Shown here one piece after another: positions 21,499 to 30,698 of a stretch of 64,000 nucleotides of DNA (the stretch's first letter is position 1; each line of letters starts with the position of its first letter). The DNA is from Isochrysis galbana (taxonomy: Eukaryota; Haptophyta; Isochrysidales; Isochrysidaceae), in contig CM030936.1 of NCBI GenBank assembly GCA_018136815.1, positions 1-64,000 on the forward strand, read 5' to 3'. A program made the position numbers and the translations under genes. Below the pieces are notes generated by a model that did not search any database, was not told the origin of the DNA, and was given only the letters and a program-made list of their open reading frames with translations.

Positions 21499-23110
21499 AT
21501 GGAGGGGAGAGGCGAAGCAGCTTCTAGCTCTCACCTCACGCCTCCCAGCGGTTCGCCAGTGTCTGATTCGGTTGTCGTGATCCCGGACGCAGGCCCCGTT
21601 GCCGATGCTTCTCGCCTGCTTCATCAGGAGGACTCGGAAACAAACGTATCGCAAGACGAGGCCGAGGCGGAAGGAGACCGCTTCCTGCCGTGGGAGTGGC
21701 CCATAGAGGACCGCTCTACAACGCCAGGCCCTCCAAACACGGTGAAGAAGCGCCGCAGCAAGTGGCAGGTCTTCGACCGTGATGTAATTTCGGGGGTCCA
21801 TCGGTGGCAGGATGTCACGCCTTCCATCGCCCAAGAAATCGCTGAGCAAGCGGCAGCTGCGGAGCCGTCGGAACCTCCCATCTTGTCTCGACTGGGCTCT
21901 CAAGGCATCAATGCACTATCTCCGAGCGCCTCCTTCACGGCTGGCGACGAGGGAGTGGCCGAACTGACCAATTCGTTCGTAGCCGAAAGGCCACTCGAAA
22001 CCTGGGATGTCGGGCCCGACTCGGGAGAAGATGACACGCCCGAGATGCCAGAACACCGGAGCATGCAGACCCTCGAGACCAAGCCCTCCGACGCCGCCGA
22101 AGGAGAGGATACTCCACGGGCACTGTATTGCGATGGGGCTACCGCTAGGGGCCTCAGTGCGGCCGGATTTTCCGAGTTGTCGAAGCTTCCGAAGACAGAC
22201 TTGCAGAAGTCCCTGGAGAAGGAATGGTCACGCCAAATGGATCAACCTCGGCATCCGACGGACCGTCGAGGGCTAGGCTATGATGGCGTGCCTAACCCCT
22301 CTAGTTCAGCAAAGGCATCCCCACGCTCCTCGATACCATTCGTGCCGCAGACGGTGGCCGCCGCTATCGAGCGAGTGCCCCACGTCGATGAATCTTCTCC
22401 GTCCAGGCTAGCCTCCAATCCAACCACCCTGTCACCCGGAGCCGGAACCTCGCTTCCGGTGGAATCTATCGCGGACACTCCGCCGCCGCTCTACCCTCGT
22501 CACTGCCTCTATGTCCGCGATCTCGTGGTCTGCCGTGCCGATGGCGACCGCGCAGCTCAAGGGTTCGTTCTCCCGGACGTTGCCCTCACGGTGAACAGCA
22601 CCCTGGCTGACACTGGAGCGGGCCCGTCAGTAATCACCACTGCTCTTCTCGATCGACTACCTGAAGACGCTTGCGTCGAACGCGTATCGGACGCTACCGT
22701 CCCCAACCTACATGGGCCGGACGGCCTTCCTCTCATCACTAGGGGCCGGGCTAGCCTCGTCTTCTCCTTGTCCGGTCGCCTCTTCCGTCATTCGTTCGCG
22801 GTCATCGAAGGAAACGCGATGCTTCTGCTCGGGAACGATTTTTTGGCCGCCCACTCCGCTACCATTTCTCTCGACGCCGCGAGCTCGGAAGGAAGCCTCC
22901 GCCTCCGTCCGGCCTCTGGCGATTCAGAAGACTCTTCAAGAGTCCTTTCCGAATGTGTAGTCAGAGTTTCCACGGCGCCGCCCCCAGTCGCGGACGCCGG
23001 CTTCGTCGGAGCTATCTCGATGTCACCCGGTCAGCCGCTGACTGTCGACTTTCTGGAGAGGTCGACGGCAACACGAGAGATCCCGGCGGATCGGAGGGTG
23101 AGGCTGCTGC
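21499..23110 (+). CDS. Retropepsin-containing pol segment
   Basis: Open frame 21499-23223. The first 270 residues are acidic, Ser/Pro-rich linker and include a PRHPTDRRGLGY motif (about 22245), which also recurs in a fragment at 39776. The aspartic protease lies at about 22580-22880: LADTGAGPSVIT supplies the catalytic DTG, and LLLGNDFLAAHS matches the conserved flap-to-C-terminal (I/L)LG-D-FL motif of Gypsy proteases. The protease would cut the polyprotein. Homology passes to the next frame near 23090, a one-base-loss type of change. Confidence 0.85.
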
Positions 23111-25429
23111 TGATGCTAGGCAGCCACTCTATACACCTCTCTTTGAGTCTGCCGACGAGTTTGCGGCCAAAGCTCCGGCGTCTACCTCGTCCGAATATCT
23201 TCTCTACACGGAGCAAGCGGTGACGATTCCTGCCTTCCACCGCGCAACCATCTGGGTCAGGGTTCCGCTAGCTCTCCGAGATCATTCGGACTGCGCGATG
23301 CTGGTCGACCGCCTACCAAATCGCGAGGCTCTCGATTCGTCCCCTCTCGTAATGCCCACGGTGGTCACGCCCACGGACGATCACCGCATCGCGGTGACGA
23401 TCGTCCACACCGGAGTCGATGCGCTGACCCTGCCGTCTCTGCATCCGATAGCTTCGCTCCAGGTGCGTTTCAAGTTGCACCGGGGCTGGACTCCGAATGG
23501 AAGCGAGGGGGATGGTGACCCTGTCACCGCGCTGAGCGAGGAGCAACGATCTCTACTCGACTCAGCCACCATCGATCCAGACCGGCTTCTTTCCGACGAT
23601 CAACGAGAAGAAGTACGCCAACTCTTGGCCCGGCGCATCAAAGCTTTCGCGTTGCACCCGGGGGCTCCAAACCATACGCACGTTCTCGAGGTGGAGTTGC
23701 CACTCAACCCCGGCGCTGTTCCTCACCGGCACGCTCCGTCTAGAGTGGGCCGCGCAGGCGAGCTCATCATAGAAGAGGAGGTAGCCAAGATGGAAGCCGC
23801 CGGCATTATTCGCAAGTCAAATTCGGCTTGGGCTTCCCGAGTAGTCCTGGTCAGCAAGAAAGATGGCTCCGTTCGATTCTGCGTGGACTACCGCGACACG
23901 AACGCCAAGCTACGCGTCGAGGATAGCCCTCTACCCCTCATTGTGGAGGCTATCGATAGGCTAGCGTCCGGCCAAGGGCCGCTCAGTTCTCTCTTTTTAT
24001 GTACTCTCGATTTAGCCTCTGGTTTTTGGGGCATCCCGATCAAAGAATCGCACAAACATATCACCGCTTTCACTACCCACCGCGGCAAATACGAGTTCAA
24101 CTTCTACCGTTCGGCATCCAATCAGGTCCCTCCTACATGTGCCGCTTGATGGACATCGTTCTCGGTGCGCTAGCGTGGGAGATCTGCATGCCTTACCTCG
24201 ATGATGTGGGCATCTGGTCAACGGGCGTGGGTCCTTCCGAAGAGGCCAGGGCACAGGCTTCGTTCGAGCAAATGCTTCACCGGCTAGACCTCGTTCTCGA
24301 ACGGCTAGAGTGGGCCGGTCTGACCTGCAAGATGTCCAAGTGTGTCTTCTTTGCCACCTCTACGGAGTACCTCGGTCACGTTGTCTCGAGGGAAGGTCTC
24401 AAGATGGACCCGAAGAAGGTCGCAGCTGTCGCCGACATCGACCCGTCATCCATCAACTCCTTGGAAGCGGTTCGATCTTTCCTCGGCCTTTGCTCCTACT
24501 ATCGTCGATTCATTCGCCAATTCGCCGCTAAGGCTGCTCCTCTCACTGCCCTCACGCGGAAGGGCTGCGACGTGGCAAAGGAGTCCCAGTCCGAGGAGTG
24601 TCGCCGAGCTATCCAAGAGCTCAAGACAGCGATCACTTCGGAGCCCGTCTTGACTCCACCCAGGGATGATCGGCCCTTCATCGTCAAGACCGATGGGGCT
24701 AGCAAGTTGGGTATCGCCGGCATCCTCTCGCAGCTAGGAGACGATAACCGTGAACGAGTCGTTGGGTATTACGCTCGCAGTCTCACCTCGGCCGAACGCC
24801 ATTGGACGGTGACCGAGATTGAGCTCTTGGCTGCCCTGGAATCAATCCGAAATTGGCGACCCTACCTTTGGGGGCGTCGGTTCAAGTTAGTCGTTGACCA
24901 CTCTGCGCTGCGATGGCTGCATACCATGAAGGATCAAGTAGCCGGTGGGCCAGCCTCTCGGCTGACTCGGTGGGCTCTCAAGTTGGCTGAGTACCGGTTC
25001 GATGTCGAACATAAACCAGGAGCTGTTCATCAGGATGCTGACGGGCTGTCCCGGCTAGCATCCCTGGAGCCGGAACACGAAGATGAACCACTCGCCGGCC
25101 CAGCGCCGCTAGCGGTACGTGAGCCTGGCTCAGAGTCTCTAGCCGAGCATGAACGGTCTCATCCGGTGGCTGCCATCACGCGCTCCGTAGCTACGGCGCG
25201 AGGGCTTCAAGCTTTGGACCGATCTCGTCGTCGAGCCTCCGATTCCGGGCCCGCCATCCAGTCCAGTTATTTGGCCCCGGGTACGCCGACTTCCGAAGAG
25301 ATGAGAGCGGCCCTGGCGGAAGATCCGTTCGTAGAGCCACTCCTGGCTCAGGAGAGACGGCCAACCACGAGCCATCAGGCCAAGGGTCGCCTCCGCCGGC
25401 CGCCGCCTCAGGCCCCATTGCGAAGATGA
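23110..25429 (+). pseudogene. Reverse transcriptase and RNase H, one frame break
   Basis: Frame 22953-24149 carries the RT N-terminal half: a VELPLNPGAVPHRH lead-in, IRKSNSAWASRVVLVSKKDG, RFCVDYRDTN and LDLASGFWGIPI. At about 24103 (FNF, then LPFGIQSGPSYMCRLM) the match moves to frame 23999-25429 through loss of one base. It continues with PYLDDVGIWS (catalytic YLDD), EYLGHVVSREGL and RSFLGLCSYYRRFI. RNase H follows: FIVKTDGASK, ERHWTVTEIELLA, FKLVVDHSALRWL and HKPGAVHQDADGLSR. All catalytic acidic residues are visible. The frame ends at a TGA at 25427-25429 before the integrase zinc domain. Confidence 0.9.
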
Positions 25430-25432
25430 TTC

Positions 25433-27000
25433 GTGTTCCAGTCCTGTCGCTCCCGTCCCTCCCGCTCAGCATCCAAGATGTTTCGCCGTTTCGTCGTTCA
25501 CGATGGGCTCGTCTACTATCGCACCGTTCCTGACTCCACCGACCCGGACTCGCTAGTGCTCTATGTTCCGCCCTCGTTGCGGTCTCGCTACCTCTTTGCC
25601 TACCACGATCGCTCCGGTCACCTTGGAGTTTCTCGTATGTCCGGTCTTCTTCGTACTCGGGTATACTGGCCGGCATGTCTTCCGACGTTGCATCCTACGT
25701 CCGGGAATGCCACGAGTGCACCCTCGCCAAGCCGCTACCTAGGGCTCTAGCGTCGCCCTCCGGTCTCTCCGTGGGCACCTACCCCTTTGATGTGGTCTAC
25801 TGCGACGTGCTCGCACTGGCTCCCACTCACAACTTCGTGCCTGGAGTCTCGGGTTACGACAAGCTGGTCGTCTTCATCGACTCGCTCACTCGATGGATTG
25901 AGGCTGAGCCGTCGAATGGGGATCCCTCGTCGGAGGTGGCCTTGGACATGTTCATCCGCTTGATTGTGACGCGTTATGGAGTCCCTAGGCAGCTTCGAAC
26001 CGACGCCGGTTCGAATCTATGTTCGGTTCTTGTTTCGCGTATTCTGGAGCTCACCGGGACTGATTTGTCGAGTACAGAGCCGTACCGACATGAGGGTGTA
26101 GGCTTCGTCGAACGCGCTCAGCAAACGCTCATTCGTTTGATGCGCGCCTCGAACGAGGGTGGCAGCCATTGGGTCGACCATTTGCCGTTCCTACTCCTCT
26201 CGTTGAGGGCTTCTTCCGGTCGTGTTACCTCCCGGTCTCCAGCGTCTTTGATCTTTGGGCGTGAGCTGCGTCTGCCCGCTCAACTCTCTGATCCGAAGTC
26301 TGTTTCGCCAACTGCTCTCGAGGCGGCGTCCGCCGACGTTCGCTCGTACGCATCCAGGCTCAATGCGAGCCTCCGCCTCTCTTGGTCCAGCGCTCTCGAG
26401 GCTACCCTAGCCGCTCAGGCTGAGTCAGTCCGTGACGCTACCATCAAGTCTCAAAGACCAGCTCGTTTCGAACCTGGGGATCGCGTCTGCATGCGATTAC
26501 CAGGCCATGCCAACAAGTTGCAATTCATCTACTCGGGTCCCTACCGCGTCGTAGAGGCTCTGTCCGACACTAGGTACCGACTCCGTGATCTGGAGAACCG
26601 GTTAGTCAAGGAGGAGGTGCATATCTCGAACCTCCGGCCGTATCATACTTTCGTTGATGAAGAGCCGCTGGCTGACGACGAGTACATCGTTGAGAAGTTG
26701 CTCGATCGTCGTAGCCATGGCGATTCTACCGAGTACCTCGTGAAGTGGCGTGGCTATTCTCTTCGAGAAGCCACCTGGGAGCCTCGTTCCGAGTTGCTCC
26801 GTCGTTGTTCTGATTTGCTTGATGATTATGATCGCTCCGTCGAGAGACTTGTCCAGAAGATGTTGAGTCCCCGGAAGCAACTTCTTCGTCGGCCAGGGAT
26901 ACTCCTCTTCCTCCCGTTCTCGATGCGCCGTCTTCGCGCACTCGATCCAGGCTCCATCCTCGTTGATCCCATGTCTTGGGTAAGGGACCCGTCCCTCTAG
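25433..27000 (+). pseudogene. Integrase with C-terminal chromodomain, one frame break
   Basis: The H2C2 zinc domain begins in frame 25433-25750 (YHDRSGHLGVSRM, RVYWP). Near 25672 it changes to frame 25675-27000 (CHEC) through loss of one base. The DDE core is intact: YCDVLALAP, LRTDAGSNLC and GFVERAQQTLIRL. After the GPY/F-like segment (YSGPYRVVEAL) a chromodomain spans about 26680-26850: EYIVEKLLDRR, EYLVKWRGYS and ATWEPRSEL. All three cage aromatics of HP1-type chromodomains (Y, W, Y) are present, so binding to methylated histone H3 is expected from the family. This domain would steer integration to heterochromatin. Confidence 0.9.
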
Positions 27001-27341
27001 GCTAGCCCCACGCCTCGGCTAGGGCTCCGAGTTCAAGAGCGAATCATGGAGGTGCTGAACGCGTGCTGCCTGCGCTCTACACCCGGCGCAACACCCGAGC
27101 AAAGCTCCTGTAAAAGGGAGAAGTGGGTGGGGCAGTGCGTACGAAAGAGGCCGCCGCGTTAAGCCGCCGATTTCGTGCTCGCTTTGGATCCAAAGGGTGT
27201 TCTTGTCTCCACGTTTCGCTCGCTATGTTCCGTTGCTTCTTGTTCCGATTCTGACCTCTGGTCAGCCAGTTCCAGGTTCCAGGTCTCTGTTTCCAAGTTC
27301 ACCGCTCGACATCGGGAGACGTCTCGATCTTAGTCGGGGGG
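27001..27341 (+). other. 3' untranslated region of the Gypsy element
   Basis: No coding frame of interest. It ends in TAGTCGGGGGGTG directly before the LTR start; the G run is the best polypurine-tract candidate. Confidence 0.5.
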
Positions 27342-28667
27342 TGTCGCATTCATCCTAGATGATGCGATTTCCAGGCTCTTGTTTCCAGGTCCTTCGCCGT
27401 GCGGCCACACGGTGAAGCTCAGGTACATCTAGGTTGGTAGGGTTCGTCCCTAGCGATCTAGAATTCGAGTTCTGTTTCGTTCCTTCTAGCCTGTTTGTCA
27501 GGTCTAGATTCCAGGTTTCCTCCTTTCGGGTAATCTTGACCCAAAGGAGCCAGGTCGCCTGTCACTCGCTGCGCGCTTGTCTCAGGCTCTCGAGTTACCT
27601 TGTGAAGGCTTGTTTAGCTTCTTGCAAGGCTTGTCGTTTCTTGTTGGGTTCCGGTTCTTTCTTGGGACCTGCTGACTTTCGTTGTTGTCCAGGCCTGTTC
27701 TTCGTAGGTTCTGCTTGGCCTGGTTAGGGTTTCGTTGAATCCCGCGTTCGGCGTTTGGCGTTCGTCTTGGCGTTCGGAAATTTCCTCTCACATTCCCTAG
27801 GTCCGCTACCCTTGGCTTGTAGGTCCTTGCTTCTTTCTTCTCGGTCAAGGTGTTTGGCGAGCGAGTCGGTTGCTCTATCCGCTCGAGATTTGAGGTTTAA
27901 TTTGCCATCTCCCCTTGGAGATCGGTGTAGGTTCGCTTCCTAGGTGAGGGAATCTTTCCCCTTGATGCAAGCTACATGCAAGCCTTGGCCCTTTGGTGTT
28001 TCTTCCCCTTGGTTGCTACTCAGGGTTGTTCGTTAGAAGCGTCTAGAAGGTTCACGCTCAACGGCAAGATTTCCTCTGTCGTGAAGACATCTCGTTGCGA
28101 TCTGTATCCAAAGTGATCGCCGTGGTCGCGCGACATGACGCTCCCCTTCGGACTCTCCGCTACGTGGGAAGTTACAACGGAGACACGCTCCGGCCGTCGC
28201 TGCGGAGTCTCTCTCTCTCTCTCGCTCTCTCTCTCCGTCTCTCGCGACGTGTTTGAGTTATCGGTGATTTGGGGTCGCGGTTGCTTGATAATTTGCTTTG
28301 TTTGGGTGAATGATTCCGGTGTGTTCGTGAGTCGGTGTATCCTGTTGTTCTCAGCTTCGTTGTCCGTCGTTGTTCGCTGCGTCGCTGCACTCAAGCAGCT
28401 TAGGCTCCCTCCCTGAGGGAAGAGTTCTTTGTAGGTCTAACAATCTCTTACAACCCATCACACTAGGGCCGCTAGGAGCGCCTCGCCGCCCCACAGCCCT
28501 TCGTTCGCCGTTCGTTCCCGTCCAGACACCCAATGGGGTTGCCCGACCCAGTCCAGAATTTCATTCACCCGACTCCCGGTGGGGAGGAGGGCCAAAGCGC
28601 CGCGCTAGCCGCCGGTGCTGCTCGCGACGGAGTGGCTCAGAGCCCTCCGGTAGCGCTCGACTCGACA
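27342..28667 (+). repeat. 3' LTR (1326 bp)
   Basis: Near-identical to 15413-16743 and five bases shorter. The five differences in length are single-base losses, for example GTTCTTG versus GTTCTG, GCCCCTTT versus GCCCTTT, TGGGGAAG versus TGGGAAG, TTCCCCG versus TTCCCG, and CCCAAATG versus CCCAATG. Confidence 0.95.
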
Positions 28668-29230
28668 GTGTGTAGCTAGATGTCGGTTCGGTCGGTCGGT
28701 CGTTCAGCCGCGTTCCACGTTCCACACTCTACAGTTCTTTCCTTCTTCCTTCTTCTTTTATTCTCTTGTTCCTGCTCCTCCTCCCTTTCTTCCCGCCTAC
28801 ACTTTGTCTGTTCAATATTTATATGTATAAAAGAGACCACTCTTCTCCATTTCCATCTCCACCGCCTTTTTTTCCGTTCCCCCCCTTGGCCCGACAACTC
28901 GACAGCCGACGGCCGACGGCAACACAGAGTACAGCCCGATGCCGAGCAAGAAGCGTGGTGCCGAGCGAGGATCTCCTCCATGAGGTGGACCATATCGTGG
29001 CCAAGCGGCTAGGGCTCGTCCAAGGGGCAAGGGGCAAGGGGAGCCGCAATACTTATTGGTCCGATGGCAAGCACGGTTGGACGTCGCCATTATCCATTAT
29101 CCATTATCTATGGTATTAATATATTTGAGGCCCTCAACTAATATCATAGATAGTAATAGTGCTCAAGAGCTATTACTATCTATGATGATAATCCTAATAG
29201 CCTCAACATTGCCTATTATCTAGATATTAG
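28668..29230. other. Unassigned spacer with a possible chromodomain remnant
   Basis: At about 28938-29090 a frame reads MPSKKRGAERG, then (after a frame change) HEVDHIVAKRL and, after another, QYLLVRWQ, faintly like a chromodomain (EVE-I--KR--YLVRW). The frames are broken, so at best it is a degraded fragment. The rest is CT-rich or AT-rich and holds no supported gene. Confidence 0.25.
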
Positions 29231-29240
29231 GCTAATATAT

Positions 29241-29604
29241 TCACAGTCTTAGTGGGCGCGCGTGAACGATGGGGCGCAAGCGCACGGTCGTGGGTGGGTG
29301 GCCATTGTTGGCTGGGAGAAGATGTGGAGTGTGTGGGCCATGCTGGCCATGCGGACTCTGTTGGTGCGCAGCTGTCAGCTGTCCGGGGATGGCACGGGCC
29401 GTGGCTCGTGCGCTCGTGCGCACGCACGTGGATCGGGGGGGGCGCCCTCTCTCGGGCACTTTGGGTGCGCGGTGCGCGGTGTCGAGCATGACCCGATTGT
29501 CCGTTGTCCGATCGTCCATCGCGGCGGGGTTGGCGGCAGGGAGCAGGGAGGGGAGCGGCGCGCGCTCCATGACCCTATCAACTACCTATCAATTCAATGC
29601 TACG
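29241..29604 (-). mobile_element. LINE 5' end fragment (MERAP-type), cut by gap side
   Basis: Minus-strand ATG at 29570 opens MERAPLPSLLPAANPAAM and reads 109 residues. The TAGGGTC leader precedes it, with the rest of the 5' leader running toward the gap at 29605. Same family as 9046, 11490, 54075 and 60760. Confidence 0.6.
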
Positions 29605-29704
29605 NNNNNNNNNNNNNNNNNNNNNNNNNNNNNNNNNNNNNNNNNNNNNNNNNNNNNNNNNNNNNNNNNNNNNNNNNNNNNNNNNNNNNNNNNNNNNNNN
29701 NNNN
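29605..29704. other. Assembly gap, 100 N
   Basis: Exactly 100 N. It truncates the small minus-strand frame to its right. Confidence 0.99.
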
Positions 29705-29893
29705 TGCGGCGAGGCTGTAGAAAAGCGGCCTCCACACTTGCAGAAAGGCGGCCCAGCCTGCCTCGGCCGCCTCACCAACGTTGACGAGGAACTCATGGAA
29801 GGGGGCGCGCTCAGCGGCGGCCTCGGCCACGTTGGAGAGGAATTCGTGCGCCGCGTGCATCGCGGGGCTGCCCCGCGCGAGTAGCTCCTCCAT
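29705..29893 (-). CDS. Hypothetical protein, N-terminal exon, cut by gap
   Basis: From minus-strand ATG 29893 an alanine-rich helical frame of about 63 residues (MEELLARGSPAMHAAHEFL, ...EAGWAAFLQVWRPLFYSLAA) runs into the gap. It contains a twice-repeated HEFL-NV-EAA pattern. No family recognised. The upstream 100 bp end in a G run at 29989-30008. It may be a genuine first exon or chance; the repeated helix pattern favours coding. Confidence 0.3.
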
Positions 29894-30008
29894 CGGCAGA
29901 GAGAGTTAGGTCGCCGTCGTCGTCTCTACGGCGGCGTCGGCGTGAACGGGTCGGGTGTGAGAGCGGGCGGCACGGCCGCGGGAGGAGTGGGGGGGGGGGG
30001 GGGGGGGG

Positions 30009-30426
30009 ATCCTTATTGCTCTGAAGTTATGGCCCCGGCCTCTCGACGATAAGATACCCACTTTTACTTTTAAACATATGCACTACAGGGAAAATTTTCT
30101 AGACTCCTGGAACCTCATAGTGAGAAGTTGCAACCTGAACCTGAGGTCCAGTTTTTTTTCGTCCCCGCACCCGCGCACCCGCACCCGCCCCAATATTGGT
30201 GCCTAGCGTGAGAAGTTCTATGTTAGATGCTAGGGACTGGTTTTTAGCTTTGTCGTGTTTATCGTTATCGTGAATATATAGCTGTATAATATAGGACTAA
30301 TGAATGTTGATTTGAGTGTTAAGGTCGTTTAGGTCTATTCACTATTCAATAGTCTATTCTTTTTTCGGTTATATTCCCATAGCTGCCTGAGCTCTCCTAG
30401 CCTTCGTCCCGAGTATTAAATCTCCA
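30009..30426. other. AT-richer spacer
   Basis: No supported gene. It lies directly upstream of a diverged LTR end and could be the older part of that LTR, but the match cannot be traced by eye. Confidence 0.3.
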
Positions 30427-30580
30427 AATGGAGTTTCCCGACCCAATCCCAATCCCAATCCAGAATTTCACTCACCCGACTCCCGGCAAGGAGGAGGGTC
30501 AAAGCGCCGCGCTAGCCGCCGGTGCCGCTCGCGACGAAGTGGCCCAGAGCCCTCCGGCAACGCTCGACTTGACAGGGGAG
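30427..30580 (+). repeat. Diverged LTR 3' end fragment
   Basis: ATGGAGTTTCCCGACCCAAT... through GCCGCGCTAGCCGCCGGTGC matches the last 135 bp of the Gypsy LTR with scattered changes and a short (CCCAAT)n expansion. Translation of the LTR-encoded gag leader is conserved. It is a fragment of an older copy, 120 bp from the 3' end of the UNG-endonuclease III gene. Confidence 0.7.
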
Positions 30581-30698
30581 ATCCCGATCTCACCCTCTCC
30601 CTCTCCCCAACTCATTACTAACCCCACCAACCACCAAGTCAAATTTACACGCCCAAAATGCTAACGAAAGCCCCAACCAACAATAGAACCTGCAGCTC

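Larger units (their letters stand above)
15413..28667 (+). mobile_element. Ty3/Gypsy chromovirus with DNA methyltransferase-like domain
   Basis: A 13.3 kb LTR retrotransposon. Order on the plus strand: 5' LTR, gag, Ser-rich linker, methyltransferase-like domain, retropepsin, reverse transcriptase, RNase H, H2C2-zinc integrase, chromodomain, 3' LTR. That PR-RT-RH-IN order with integrase last is Gypsy-type, and the terminal chromodomain makes it a chromovirus. The LTRs begin TG and end CA and differ mainly by five one-base indels, so the insertion is recent. No matching direct repeat is seen outside the LTRs (CGAGAT on the left, GTGTGT on the right). No standard tRNA primer site is obvious after the 5' LTR; a short G run (about 27336-27341) before the 3' LTR could serve as a polypurine tract. 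Pol is broken by several single-base frame changes. Confidence 0.93.

Noticed and set aside
29605..29704. N run as a possible natural feature
   Set aside because: Exactly 100 N is a scaffold gap placeholder.
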